Below are positions 17,298 to 26,092 of a DNA stretch of 64,000 nucleotides, piece by piece. The notes beneath the pieces are model-generated. The model was given only the letters and a program-made list of their open reading frames with translations. It did not search any database and had not been told where the DNA came from. This DNA comes from Bacteriovoracaceae bacterium (lineage in GTDB: Bacteria; Bdellovibrionota; Bacteriovoracia; Bacteriovoracales; Bacteriovoracaceae). A program made the position numbers and the translations under genes. Position 1 is the first letter of the stretch. Each line of letters opens with the position of its first letter. The stretch lies in the NCBI GenBank assembly GCA_024711325.1, contig JANJTC010000005.1, positions 1,268,172-1,332,171 on the forward strand, given 5' to 3'.

Positions 17298-18101
17298 TTG
17301 CAACAGCTAGGCATTTTATTGGCCAATTTCAGACTTCTGGATCTTCTGGACATTGCTGTCGTGGGACTCATCGTCTATCGCTTTCTCCTGATCATTCAAG
17401 GCACACGTGCCTATCAAATGCTCTTTGGGATCATGGCCCTGGCCATGCTTTGGTGGTTCTCTGAATTCTATGAACTATATTCTTTATCCTGGGTCCTTCA
17501 AAATTTCTTTGATTACCTCTTTATTATTTTAATTGTTCTTTTCCAGGATCAGATCAGAAGTGCCTTAGTTTCAATTTCCAGTACCAGGTTCATCGGTCGA
17601 AATGGTCGGTCTAAGTTTGATCAGCAAATTGAAGAAGTGGTTGCGGCCTGTTCAGCATTATCCCGTGAAAGGACTGGTGCTTTGATTGTCTTTGAGAAAA
17701 ACCATGGTCTTTTGAATTATTCATCTTCAGGTACCCGTCTGGACTCAAGGATTCATTCTGATATTATCTATTCCATTTTCCAAACCAATTCTCCTCTCCA
17801 TGATGGGGCCATTATTATTTACAATGGTGTCATCCAGGCAGCGGGCTGCTTTTTGCCGCTTTCTAAAAATGTGGAGATTGACCGCCATTACGGCACTCGT
17901 CACCGGGCAGCTTTAGGCATTACAGAAATTTCTGATTCCGTAGTAGTCACTGTTTCAGAAGAAACAGGTCGTATTAATATTTGTTACAATGGTGTCTTCC
18001 ATCTAATGGAAAACGAGGAAGTTTTAAGAAAATATCTCAGGAAGTTCCTGCTTGAAATCGACCGCATCGGCGCAGTTGAAACAATGGGAGGGCGACCATG
18101 A
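17298..18101 (+). CDS. cdaA: Membrane diadenylate cyclase
   Basis: The 267-residue protein has three N-terminal membrane helices (about 13-85) and a DisA_N diadenylate cyclase domain with the catalytic DGA motif (SPLHDGAIII) and the ATP-binding RHR motif (GTRHRAALG). It makes the second messenger cyclic di-AMP from two ATP at the inner membrane. Translation starts at TTG 17298 after AAGAGG. The next two genes are the ybbR/cdaR-like partner and glmM, the conserved cdaA-cdaR-glmM order in which CdaR and GlmM modulate cyclase activity. A CCGATAA box at 17257-17263 upstream is a possible but weak FliA-like -10 element. Confidence 0.95.
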   Translation: MQQLGILLANFRLLDLLDIAVVGLIVYRFLLIIQGTRAYQMLFGIMALAMLWWFSEFYELYSLSWVLQNFFDYLFIILIVLFQDQIRSALVSISSTRFIGRNGRSKFDQQIEEVVAACSALSRERTGALIVFEKNHGLLNYSSSGTRLDSRIHSDIIYSIFQTNSPLHDGAIIIYNGVIQAAGCFLPLSKNVEIDRHYGTRHRAALGITEISDSVVVTVSEETGRINICYNGVFHLMENEEVLRKYLRKFLLEIDRIGAVETMGGRP

Positions 18102-19018
18102 TCATGAGAAATCGCCTTAAAAAGCATTCCCTTAAATTTCTTTCCTTGTTTCTATCGCTCTTTTTGTGGGTTTATGTATTGAACTCGGAAAAAGTTAAAT
18201 TTGAGAAAACAGTGGCCCTGGAATATATACTGCCGACAGATATGATGTTTGCTGTTAAGCCAGTGCATGAAGTAACCTTCATGATTGAAGGTCCAAGGGC
18301 CTTTGTCAGGACAGTGGCAGAAAGAGAAGACCGACTGGTGATTGATTTAAACCGGGCCAATTCACGCCGGCAATTAAATTTTAGCGTGGATATAAATCCC
18401 GCCCAACTCAACCTACCTTTTGGTATGATTGTTGAAAGAGTACTACCAAGGCGACTTGATATTAAGTTGGAGAAAAAGGCGAGTAAAATAGTGCCTCTCC
18501 GACTCCAATTTGCTGGGGAACTTCCGGATAAACTCTCACTTCAAAAACCGCGGCTTGAACCTTCTGAAGTAGAAGTCTATGGTCCTCGATCACTGATTTC
18601 TAAAATAAAAGAGCTTCCTATCAGGCCAATTGATCTGGAAGGGCTGCCTGGACTGGATCAGGTTCCGGTAGAAGTCCAGGTGCCTGATGAGCGCTTAACG
18701 ATCACGGGTGGATTTGATATTAAGTTTTTTTATCAGCTCAAAGCATCAAGCTCCAACCTCACTCTGAAAGATCTTCCTATCCGTTTCCTTTCTGAGAAGC
18801 GGAAAATTACTGGGAACGTAAAATTTGCCACAGTTAAGCTTCTGGTCCCTGATAAAATAATAAAAAGCCGATCAAACGTATCCTCCACTGTGCAGGTCTG
18901 GGCCGACATTCCCGAAGAGGCACGGGGTCGAACAGAAGTTCCTCTCAAAGTTGTCCTCCCTCCCACCATTCACCTGCTGGAAATCAGTCCAAAGAGCATT
19001 ATTGTGAATATACAATAA
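18098..19018 (+). CDS. cdaR: YbbR-domain protein, CdaA regulator
   Basis: The 306-residue protein has an N-terminal membrane anchor (about 9-28, KFLSLFLSLFLWVYVLNSEK) followed by about three YbbR-type beta-rich repeats facing the periplasm, with the recurring pattern seen in LEPSEVEVYGP and ISPKSIIVNI. The start codon overlaps the cdaA stop in ATGA, so it is translationally coupled to the cyclase. In other bacteria the YbbR partner binds CdaA and tunes cyclic di-AMP synthesis; that role is inferred here from gene order. An alternative start at 18104 (MRNRLKK) is equally possible. Confidence 0.88.
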   Translation: MIMRNRLKKHSLKFLSLFLSLFLWVYVLNSEKVKFEKTVALEYILPTDMMFAVKPVHEVTFMIEGPRAFVRTVAEREDRLVIDLNRANSRRQLNFSVDINPAQLNLPFGMIVERVLPRRLDIKLEKKASKIVPLRLQFAGELPDKLSLQKPRLEPSEVEVYGPRSLISKIKELPIRPIDLEGLPGLDQVPVEVQVPDERLTITGGFDIKFFYQLKASSSNLTLKDLPIRFLSEKRKITGNVKFATVKLLVPDKIIKSRSNVSSTVQVWADIPEEARGRTEVPLKVVLPPTIHLLEISPKSIIVNIQ

Positions 19019-19061
19019 GATGGTATATTTAATTCTAGTTTCATTCTCAAAGTGAGTCTTT

Positions 19062-20420
19062 ATGACAGGTCGTAAATTGTTCGGAACAGATGGAATTCGC
19101 GGTAAAGCGAATGTCTATCCCATGACTGGTGAAGTTGCCTTCGCTCTAGGCCGTGCGGTAACCAGTTATTTTCAGCAAAACTTTTCTAAAAAACCTCTTA
19201 TCATCATTGGTAAAGATACTCGCCTTTCTTGTTATATGCTTGAGCAGGCCTTCTCTGCCGGCGTCTGTTCACAGGGTGGAAGAGCGATCCTAACTGGTCC
19301 TTTGCCAACCCCAGGGGTTGCCTTTGTCACCCAAAGTATGCGGGCCGATGCAGGAGTGATGATCTCTGCCTCGCACAATTCCTTTGAAGATAATGGGATT
19401 AAAATCTTTGATCGTACCGGACATAAGCTTCCGGATGAAATCGAATTAGAACTTGAAAAAATGGTGCTGGAACCTTTTTTAATCCCCCAAAAAACAGGAG
19501 ATCAACTAGGGAATGCCAAACGCCTCGATGAGGTGATCGGAAGATACATTGTCCATACCAAAGCAGCGCTTTCTCCCCAGTATTCACTGGAAGGACTAAG
19601 GATTGTGGTAGATGGTGCTAATGGGGCCGGCTACAAACTGGCACCAGTGGTTTTTGAAGAATTAGGTGCAGAAGTCATTCCTCTGGGAAATACTCCCAAC
19701 GGTACCAATATTAATGCTGGTTGTGGGGCCCTGCATCCTCAGGCCTGTGCGGAAGCAGTAAAAAAATACCGGGCAGATCTTGGCGTATGCCTTGATGGTG
19801 ACGGTGACCGGCTTACCATAGTCGATCACTCGGGTGGAGTTATTCATGGGGATAAACTCATTGGTCTGTGTGGCAAATTCTTAAAAGATAATCAAGAAAT
19901 TGGTTCAACCATGGAAGTGGTGGGAACCGTCATGAGTAATTTTGGTTTAGAGTATTATTTGAAACAGCAGGGGCTCAATTTTATCCGAACCCAGGTAGGT
20001 GACCGCTATATTGTCGAGCATATGCGGCAGACTGGTGCACTTTTTGGGGGAGAGCCTTCTGGTCACCTGGTGTTTAAAAAATACTCAACAACCGGTGATG
20101 GAATTTTGGCCGCCCTGAAAGTTATTGAGAGCATTAAGTTTTATGACCGAGATCTTTCTGAACTCACTAATGAAATTGAGCTTTTTCCGCAGGAAATGAA
20201 GAATGTGAAAGTTTCCAAACGAGTGCCTTTTGAAGAGGTGCCGGAGATTAAAAAAGCGATGCTTCAGGCGGAAGAGAAATTAGGCACAGAGGGAAGAATC
20301 CTTCTTCGTTATTCGGGCACTGAGCCTCTGGCCCGAGTCATGGTTGAAGGTCGAGATCAGAAAATGGTTCAGTCACTTTGTAATGAATTAACTGCCGTTG
20401 TGACTAAGGCCTTGGGGTAA
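19062..20420 (+). CDS. glmM: Phosphoglucosamine mutase
   Basis: The 452-residue protein begins RKLFGTDGIRGKANVYPMT and carries the phosphoserine loop with Ser104 in MISASHNSFEDNG, the magnesium loop DGDGDR, the sugar-binding GGEPSGHLV and the phosphate-binding RYSGTEPLARVM. It converts glucosamine-6-phosphate to glucosamine-1-phosphate on the route to UDP-GlcNAc for peptidoglycan and LPS. Length and motifs are normal for GlmM. It follows cdaA-cdaR by 43 bases and precedes pdxJ by two bases. GlmM is known in other bacteria to bind and inhibit CdaA, so the operon links wall synthesis to cyclic di-AMP. Confidence 0.97.
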   Translation: MTGRKLFGTDGIRGKANVYPMTGEVAFALGRAVTSYFQQNFSKKPLIIIGKDTRLSCYMLEQAFSAGVCSQGGRAILTGPLPTPGVAFVTQSMRADAGVMISASHNSFEDNGIKIFDRTGHKLPDEIELELEKMVLEPFLIPQKTGDQLGNAKRLDEVIGRYIVHTKAALSPQYSLEGLRIVVDGANGAGYKLAPVVFEELGAEVIPLGNTPNGTNINAGCGALHPQACAEAVKKYRADLGVCLDGDGDRLTIVDHSGGVIHGDKLIGLCGKFLKDNQEIGSTMEVVGTVMSNFGLEYYLKQQGLNFIRTQVGDRYIVEHMRQTGALFGGEPSGHLVFKKYSTTGDGILAALKVIESIKFYDRDLSELTNEIELFPQEMKNVKVSKRVPFEEVPEIKKAMLQAEEKLGTEGRILLRYSGTEPLARVMVEGRDQKMVQSLCNELTAVVTKALG

Positions 20421-20422
20421 TT

Positions 20423-21184
20423 ATGAAGTTTGCTCGACTTGGAGTTAACATTGATCACGTGGCCACTTTGCGTCAGCAAAGAGGGGAGTATTATCCTGAA
20501 GTCATGCGGGCCGCCGAGGTTGCATTGGCCACCGGTGCTCACCAGATTACCATCCATTTAAGAGAAGACCGTCGACACATTCAGGATCATGATGTGCCCG
20601 TTGTTCATGACATGTGTAAGAAAATGGGACTGCCCCTGAATCTGGAGATCGGTTGTTCAGATGAGATCATAAAGATTGCCATTAAAGAGAAGCCTGAATG
20701 GGTATGTCTTGTTCCTGAGAAAAGAGAAGAGCGCACTACCGAAGGTGGTTTAGATGTCATTGATCCGGACAATTATCAAAGAGTAAAAAAGGCCTGCGAA
20801 GATATTAAGGCCGGCTCGCCCTCAACAAAGATTTCATTATTTGTTGAGGCCGATGCAGTGGTATTAAAAAAATGTCTCTCACTGAAGGCCGATGCAGTGG
20901 AAATTCATACCGGCGAATATGCACGGGATTTTTTAGACAAAAAAGATGTGACTGCTCACTTGGTTAAATTTAATCATGGAGAAAGTATCATTAAAGAAGC
21001 CGGTTGGGGCTATCATGCCGGACATGGTCTTACTTTTGATTCTTTAGAGACACTTCTTCAAGAAACTCAATTCGAAGAGTATAATATCGGACATTGGATT
21101 ATAGCTGAATCTGTCTTTATAGGACTTGGGCATGTAGTAAAAGAAATGCTCACTCTGATTAATAAATATCCGCTGAAAGGTTAA
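20423..21184 (+). CDS. pdxJ: Pyridoxine 5'-phosphate synthase
   Basis: The 253-residue TIM-barrel protein has GVNIDHVATLRQQRG near its N-terminus, ITIHLREDRRHIQDHDV, LVPEKREERTTEGGLDV and AGHGLTFDS near the C-terminus, all diagnostic PdxJ segments. It condenses 1-deoxyxylulose-5-phosphate with 3-amino-2-oxopropyl phosphate to give pyridoxine 5'-phosphate, the last dedicated step of the DXP-dependent vitamin B6 pathway. It lies two bases after glmM and two bases before the nnr gene, so it is part of one operon. PdxA was not seen in the window. Confidence 0.96.
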   Translation: MKFARLGVNIDHVATLRQQRGEYYPEVMRAAEVALATGAHQITIHLREDRRHIQDHDVPVVHDMCKKMGLPLNLEIGCSDEIIKIAIKEKPEWVCLVPEKREERTTEGGLDVIDPDNYQRVKKACEDIKAGSPSTKISLFVEADAVVLKKCLSLKADAVEIHTGEYARDFLDKKDVTAHLVKFNHGESIIKEAGWGYHAGHGLTFDSLETLLQETQFEEYNIGHWIIAESVFIGLGHVVKEMLTLINKYPLKG

Positions 21185-21186
21185 TT

Positions 21187-22779
21187 ATGAGAATTGTTAC
21201 ACATGCAGAAATGAAGGAATTGGAAAAAATCGCACAGACGAAATTCCACTTTCCAGAAAAACTTATCATTGAAAATGTGGCCCTCCTTGGTGCCAAGGCC
21301 ATTGTTAATAAATTGGGAGCTGAAATCCATTTAGGTGAACTTATTTTCATGATTGGAAAAGGTTTCAACGGTGGAACCGGTCTTGCTATTGCCCGGCATC
21401 TGGCGAGCATGGGGTACAGTTCCCGCGCTTTCTTATTATTTGATGAAAAGGACTGCTCCTTGGAAGTTAAGGATCAGCTGAAAATTGCTGAAACTTACGG
21501 AGTAAAAACCACTTATATTGATGAAGTCACTGCCCTGGAAGCCTATTTCCAACATAATTCGGCACCAAAGATTATTATTGATGCGATCTTTGGGACAGGA
21601 GTGAGATTACCGCTCTCTCATTTTCTTTACGATGTCATCAACCTGATCAATCAGGAGAAGGCCTATACGATAGCCCTGGACATCCCAACAGGCGTTGCGG
21701 GTGATTCAGGTTTAGTTCAAGGCAATGCCATTAAGGCCGATCTGACTCTGGCGGTGGGATTACCTAAGCTTGGATATTATCAGGCCGAAGGTGCTTTGCA
21801 CGTTGGTGAAGTTGAGGTGATACCAAGTGGACTGCCAAAACAAATTATTAATAAGAGCGGTGATAAGTTTCTCATTGATAAAGATCTTAAAGATGATTTG
21901 CCTCCTGCCAGAAATAAATTCGGGGATAAAAAACTTTTTGGCCACACGCTGGTCATTGGTGGATCCCATGGTTTGACCGGAGCTTTAGTTATGACCAGTA
22001 CTGCTGCACTTAAAGTAGGTGCAGGTCTGGTAACGGCCACTACCTGGGAGCCGCAGTATCAGGAATTCATCTCACGGCTTATTCCGGAAGTGATGACCGG
22101 TTATATTCCCCATGATCAGGCAAAATGGGGCAAATTAATTAAAGACCTCAATAAATATGACTCTATTGTCATTGGTCCAGGCCTTGCCCGTTCTCTTAGG
22201 GCCCGGGCCCTGGTGCTGGAGATTCTCAATAACTTTTCAGGGCCAGTGGTCTTAGACGCAGATGCCATTAATGTTTTAAACATAAAAGATGATGCTGAAG
22301 TATTTAGATTAAGAAATGCTCCTACTCTTATGACTCCTCACTTTGGTGAATTCGCTCGCTTCGCCGGAATACCGCTGGAAGATGTTAAAAAAGAGCCTTA
22401 TTACTACTTAAAAGAAACCATTGAGCGGATTAATTGTTCAGTCATTCTTAAAGGACCTTGTACTTATTTGGGCTTTCCGAATGGTAAAACTTTTTTTAAT
22501 TTTTCGCCCAATGATGGCATGGCCTCAGGTGGAGTGGGTGACGTTCTTGCCGGAATCCTCGGTGGACTGATTGGACAGGAAGCAAATCTCAAAAAGCGTG
22601 ACTCGCTCTATAATATTTATGAGAACCTCAATCGCACTATTTTACTGGGCGTACTTATTCATACCTGGTCCGGGCGTTATGCTGCTGAGAAGTTAGGAGT
22701 CAGGCCAATGACGGCCACAAGCTTAATTGAATCATTTCCTGAAGCTTTTAAAGCCTTAGATGAGCTATTAAAGGATTAG
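21187..22779 (+). CDS. nnr: Bifunctional NAD(P)HX epimerase / ADP-dependent NAD(P)HX dehydratase
   Basis: The 530-residue protein fuses an N-terminal YjeF_N (NnrE) epimerase domain (about 1-215) with a C-terminal ribokinase-like NnrD dehydratase (about 225-515). It repairs hydrated NADH and NADPH. In the epimerase half, IIDAIFGTGV and ALDIPTGVAGDSG are typical, but the usual NNGGDG loop reads FNGGTG, so one conserved Asp is changed. In the dehydratase half, GGSHGLTGA, IGPGLARS and NDGMASGGVGDVLAGIL carry the nucleotide site and the catalytic Asp. The gene is tightly packed between pdxJ and tsaE, with two-base gaps on both sides. Confidence 0.94.
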   Translation: MRIVTHAEMKELEKIAQTKFHFPEKLIIENVALLGAKAIVNKLGAEIHLGELIFMIGKGFNGGTGLAIARHLASMGYSSRAFLLFDEKDCSLEVKDQLKIAETYGVKTTYIDEVTALEAYFQHNSAPKIIIDAIFGTGVRLPLSHFLYDVINLINQEKAYTIALDIPTGVAGDSGLVQGNAIKADLTLAVGLPKLGYYQAEGALHVGEVEVIPSGLPKQIINKSGDKFLIDKDLKDDLPPARNKFGDKKLFGHTLVIGGSHGLTGALVMTSTAALKVGAGLVTATTWEPQYQEFISRLIPEVMTGYIPHDQAKWGKLIKDLNKYDSIVIGPGLARSLRARALVLEILNNFSGPVVLDADAINVLNIKDDAEVFRLRNAPTLMTPHFGEFARFAGIPLEDVKKEPYYYLKETIERINCSVILKGPCTYLGFPNGKTFFNFSPNDGMASGGVGDVLAGILGGLIGQEANLKKRDSLYNIYENLNRTILLGVLIHTWSGRYAAEKLGVRPMTATSLIESFPEAFKALDELLKD

Positions 22780-22781
22780 GG

Positions 22782-23240
22782 ATGAATAAGAAACTAATCC
22801 GGGAATGGAAAAAAGTATATAAGTCAGATTTGTCTTACATAGTTTATGAATTAAAGGACCTGACTAAAATTCCTGCCATGATTATTCTGGAGGGTGACCT
22901 TGGGGCCGGCAAAACCACTTTTACTCAATCCTTCATAGGCGAGAAAGAAACTTTTAGTCCGACTTATTCCATTATGTCGGAGTATAAAAATATTCTGCAC
23001 GCGGATTTCTACCGGATTGAGAGGAATGAAGAAATTCTTCAACTGGAAATACCTGTCTACTTAGAAGATAAACAATACTTTTTTGTCGAATGGGGTCTTA
23101 AGTTCTTTTCTCGTCTGATGAGAGAGTTGCCGGAAAATTATTCAGCTTATTTACTCGAAATATCCATCAATGAAGGTCCCTCAGATTCAGGGGAAGGTCC
23201 TTCTCGAAACTTCTCTTTGTATTCACTTTTGGAAGACTAA
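22782..23240 (+). CDS. tsaE: tRNA threonylcarbamoyladenosine biosynthesis ATPase
   Basis: The 152-residue P-loop protein has Walker A GDLGAGKTTFTQ, the FSPTYSIMSEY switch segment, HADFYRIE and FFVEWG, the full TsaE pattern. TsaE is the ATPase of the TsaBDE complex that installs t6A at position 37 of ANN-decoding tRNAs. The nnr-tsaE order is common in bacteria. It is the last gene of the cdaA-tsaE operon, ending 295 bases before the next coding start. The C-terminal tail (about 128-152, EGPSDSGEGPSR) is low complexity and not part of the fold. Confidence 0.94.
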   Translation: MNKKLIREWKKVYKSDLSYIVYELKDLTKIPAMIILEGDLGAGKTTFTQSFIGEKETFSPTYSIMSEYKNILHADFYRIERNEEILQLEIPVYLEDKQYFFVEWGLKFFSRLMRELPENYSAYLLEISINEGPSDSGEGPSRNFSLYSLLED

Positions 23241-23381
23241 CTTAGTTTGTCGGAAATTTTTGCCCGGAGACAAATTAACACCAGCGCTCCCTAAGTAGCG
23301 AGTTAACCTTTTGATAGTATTCCCCTTTTTTTAGTCAAAATTGCCCCTACCAAAAATAGAGAATTGTTTCAGATTTAAAAG

Positions 23382-23411
23382 TTGACGTGAGAAAAAAGAA
23401 AAGGTCATACT
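23382..23411 (+). promoter_or_regulatory. Candidate promoter of the Rrf2-family gene
   Basis: TTGACG (23382-23387) and CATACT (23406-23411) are spaced by 18 bases. The predicted transcript has a leader of about 115 bases before the start at 23536. That leader contains two short inverted repeats, GTGAG with CTCAC around 23440-23468 and GGGT with ACCC around 23469-23494, which could form stem-loops. Confidence 0.45.
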
Positions 23412-23535
23412 ATTTAGGAGATATTTAGTCTGGATTGTTGTGAGCGACATTCAGGTGAAAATCTCACGGGTGACAAGGATGGTTTCGTAACCCGATCAAA
23501 ATTTACCAACTTTTTTGGATTTATGGAGGAAGACA

Positions 23536-24075
23536 ATGAGACTTACATCAAAAGGCCGTTACGCAGTCCGAGCTATGCTTGACCTAACTTTCCACTCAAA
23601 TGGAAACCCAGTTAGACTTCAAGAGATCTCAACAAGACAATCAATCTCTCTACACTATCTTGAGCAGCTTTTCAGAAAGCTTCGTACAGGTAAAGTAGTT
23701 AAGTCAGTTCGCGGTCCGGGCGGGGGCTATGTCCTTTCTCGTTCACAAGACGAAATTACAGTAAAAGACGTATTAGACTGTGTTGGTGAGAACATCAACC
23801 CTGCTCGTGATATTCTTGCTGTACCAAGTTCTGGTATCGAAGTGATGAAAGATGAATCAGGAAACGACATCAACGCTATCGTTGATACAAAAGAGTTCAA
23901 CCTGACAAAAGGTTATTTCGAAAACCTAGGTCAAATCATGCAAGATTACCTAGCTACTACTTCTCTTGGTGACCTTGCTCGTAAAGGTGCCGGAGCTGCT
24001 TATTCAGCTGCTGCTGAACAAACAGGCGGAACAGAGTCCACAATTCGCTCTAATATTGGGGAAATGAACCAATAA
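23536..24075 (+). CDS. Rrf2-family transcriptional regulator without IscR cysteines
   Basis: The 179-residue protein starts MRLTSKGRYAVRAMLDL, with the winged helix-turn-helix of Rrf2/IscR regulators, LQEISTRQSISLHYLEQLFRKL and the wing VRGPGGGYVLS. IscR and NsrR hold an iron-sulfur cluster through three clustered cysteines after the wing. Here that region (INPARDILAVPSSGIEV) has none, and the only cysteine nearby is in VLDCVGE. ATG 23536 follows GGAGGA and gives the canonical N-terminus. It lies 15 bases upstream of the cysteine desulfurase, as iscR does with iscS, so it may still control iron-sulfur genes by another signal. Confidence 0.87.
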   Translation: MRLTSKGRYAVRAMLDLTFHSNGNPVRLQEISTRQSISLHYLEQLFRKLRTGKVVKSVRGPGGGYVLSRSQDEITVKDVLDCVGENINPARDILAVPSSGIEVMKDESGNDINAIVDTKEFNLTKGYFENLGQIMQDYLATTSLGDLARKGAGAAYSAAAEQTGGTESTIRSNIGEMNQ

Positions 24076-24090
24076 TCGCGTATGCAATAA

Positions 24091-25257
24091 GTGGCTCTCG
24101 AACGTCTCTACCTCGATTATAATGCAACATCGCCGCTCTCAGCCTCAGTGCTTAACTGGTTGAGAAGCGGCGATGTTCTTTTCGCAAATCCCTCAAGTCA
24201 GCACTCTGATGGTAAGGCCGCTCGCAAAAGCGTCAATGAGGCCCGATCAGAAATTTTTAGAACCTTTCATAAAGATGAAAAAGACAGCAAATTGTTTTTT
24301 CATTCAGGTGCTACTGAGGCCATTCATACTTTTGCTTACTCTTTTTCTGAGACGGCACGACTGGCCGGTAAAGATCTCTTAATTTGTTACTCTAAGGTGG
24401 ATCATCCTGCAGTGGTCTCTCTAGAGGAAAAATTTTTTGGAAGCCACGTTAAATTTTTAGAATTAAAAAGAGATAAAAATCTCCATTATCTCCATCAGGA
24501 AAATTATGAAATTCTGAAAGATAAGAAAGATAACAATCCTGACCTCATCATTCTTTATCATCATCTTTGGGTGCATAACGAAACCGGTCAAGTGAGTCCA
24601 TTAGCAGAGTTGGCCCTCTTTAAAGGTATCCCAGATCTTTATTTACATATTGATGCCGTCCAGTCTCCAGGTAAGATTCCGGAATGGAGAGAGCTCTCTC
24701 ATGGTGATATCTGGACTTTTTCCGCTCATAAATTTGGAGCGTTAAAAGGGGTTGGTTTCTCTTTCTTTAAAAACTCACTTTCTTTTCATCCCTTGATTAT
24801 GGGTGGTGCTCAGCAAGGGAATCTTCGCTCAGGAACTGAAAATGTTCAGGGTATAAAAAGTATTGCCTTGGCGCTAAAAGATCTCACTTTGGTTGATGTT
24901 GCAAAGAACTCTTTGCAGCGAAAAAAGCTCGTGAGTTTTTTAAAAGAGGAGCTCAAAGGAATTGGGGATCTGATTGATGAGGAGAGGATGTGCAGTAACA
25001 CCATTTACTTCTATCTCAATAATCTCTCCAGTGACATTGCTCTGGCCCTTTTTGATGTCAATGGCATTGAAATCAGTGCCGGATCAGCTTGCTCCAGTGG
25101 TGCTGCCAGGCCGAGTGCGGTCCTTCTGCAAATGGGTCAGGATAAGGTTTCCAAGAACGGACTACGATTATCTATGGCATTTTCCATAATTGAAGAAGAT
25201 CTTAATAAAATCCAGTCCATGATGAAGCCTGTTTTCAATAAATTACAAAATTCTTAG
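24091..25257 (+). CDS. Class V aminotransferase, cysteine desulfurase (NifS/IscS-like)
   Basis: This roughly 388-residue PLP enzyme shows RLYLDYNATSP at the N-terminus, SGATEAIH, the cofactor Asp in HIDAVQSPGK, the PLP lysine in FSAHKFGALKGVG, and the persulfide cysteine in SAGSACSSGAARPS near the C-terminus. It releases sulfur from cysteine for iron-sulfur or thio-nucleoside assembly. The SACSSG loop fits group I IscS/NifS. The apparent start is GTG 24091 with no strong ribosome site; translation may be coupled to the Rrf2 gene ending 15 bases before. No iscU or scaffold gene follows. Confidence 0.88.
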   Translation: MALERLYLDYNATSPLSASVLNWLRSGDVLFANPSSQHSDGKAARKSVNEARSEIFRTFHKDEKDSKLFFHSGATEAIHTFAYSFSETARLAGKDLLICYSKVDHPAVVSLEEKFFGSHVKFLELKRDKNLHYLHQENYEILKDKKDNNPDLIILYHHLWVHNETGQVSPLAELALFKGIPDLYLHIDAVQSPGKIPEWRELSHGDIWTFSAHKFGALKGVGFSFFKNSLSFHPLIMGGAQQGNLRSGTENVQGIKSIALALKDLTLVDVAKNSLQRKKLVSFLKEELKGIGDLIDEERMCSNTIYFYLNNLSSDIALALFDVNGIEISAGSACSSGAARPSAVLLQMGQDKVSKNGLRLSMAFSIIEEDLNKIQSMMKPVFNKLQNS

Positions 25258-25309
25258 AGGCAAAAAATTATCTTTTTTGCCTTAGTTCGAAAGGCCTTAT
25301 AATCCGGTC

Positions 25310-26092
25310 ATGGGAATGCTAGACCGAATTAAAAAACGTCAAATTGATGGATTCAAAGATTTCGTCATCAATATGGAAACCACTGGGGGCCAGACCCGCG
25401 GACAAATTTTTACCGCAGGCGTCCTGGAGGATCCGATCTTTATGAGTTGGGTGATGAAAAACATCCGGACTTTTGAAGATTTTCTTCAAATTAATTCAGA
25501 TGACATTGAAAAAGTTCTGACCAGTCAGGATCAGATTCTGCCAATTTTTGCCAAATGCGTTTTTAGTCCTGAAGAAGAAAAAGTCATGAAACTTGAGAGC
25601 GTGATCCCTCGATACATGGGTAAATTAAAAGATGAACTTTCTTATTTGAAGGAGGTTTCTGATCAAGAGCGCGAAGGGGCCAGGTTTTTTATCATGAAGG
25701 TTGCCCGGAAACTTCAAAAAGAAGAGATGATTCAGGGTTTTTCCTGGAGTCTTCCTCCTCAAGATCTGTTTTATCCAAAACTCATGAAAGATGGAGTTCA
25801 AAAGTTATTTTTTGAGAATGGAACTCTCGCCGCTGAGGGTGAATACCTCAAAGGCAAGCGCCTCGGTTTTTGGCGGCATAATTATGATACGGGCACGATT
25901 CTGGCCGAAGGGGATTATTCAGACGGCCTTAAAAATGGGGTCTGGGTCTTTTACTACAGTAATGGAAGCATCAGGTCCCAAGGGAAATATAAGTCTGATT
26001 TAAAGCATGGAAAATGGAAAGAGTGGGACCGCAAAGGTCATGTCACTGAAAATGAATATCATGAAGGCGTTAAGAAAGAGGTTAAGGGCTAA
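25310..26092 (+). CDS. MORN_2-repeat protein of unknown function
   Basis: The 260-residue protein has an N-terminal helical region of about 160 residues with no recognised domain, and a C-terminal array of about four MORN_2/YwqK-type repeats (residues about 160-250). The repeat signature G.L..EGEY..GKR.G.W appears as GEYLKGKRLGFW, GDYSDGLKNGVW and GKYKSDLKHGKW. These repeats usually mediate protein or membrane contacts. Database labels calling such proteins antitoxins are not supported here because no toxin partner is adjacent. It is convergent with a hypothetical gene, sharing four bases of stop sequence. Confidence 0.75.
   Translation: MGMLDRIKKRQIDGFKDFVINMETTGGQTRGQIFTAGVLEDPIFMSWVMKNIRTFEDFLQINSDDIEKVLTSQDQILPIFAKCVFSPEEEKVMKLESVIPRYMGKLKDELSYLKEVSDQEREGARFFIMKVARKLQKEEMIQGFSWSLPPQDLFYPKLMKDGVQKLFFENGTLAAEGEYLKGKRLGFWRHNYDTGTILAEGDYSDGLKNGVWVFYYSNGSIRSQGKYKSDLKHGKWKEWDRKGHVTENEYHEGVKKEVKG

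Noticed and set aside
25310..26092. MORN/YwqK protein as an antitoxin in a toxin-antitoxin pair
   Set aside because: No toxin-like partner is adjacent; the name comes from database labels for the repeat type.
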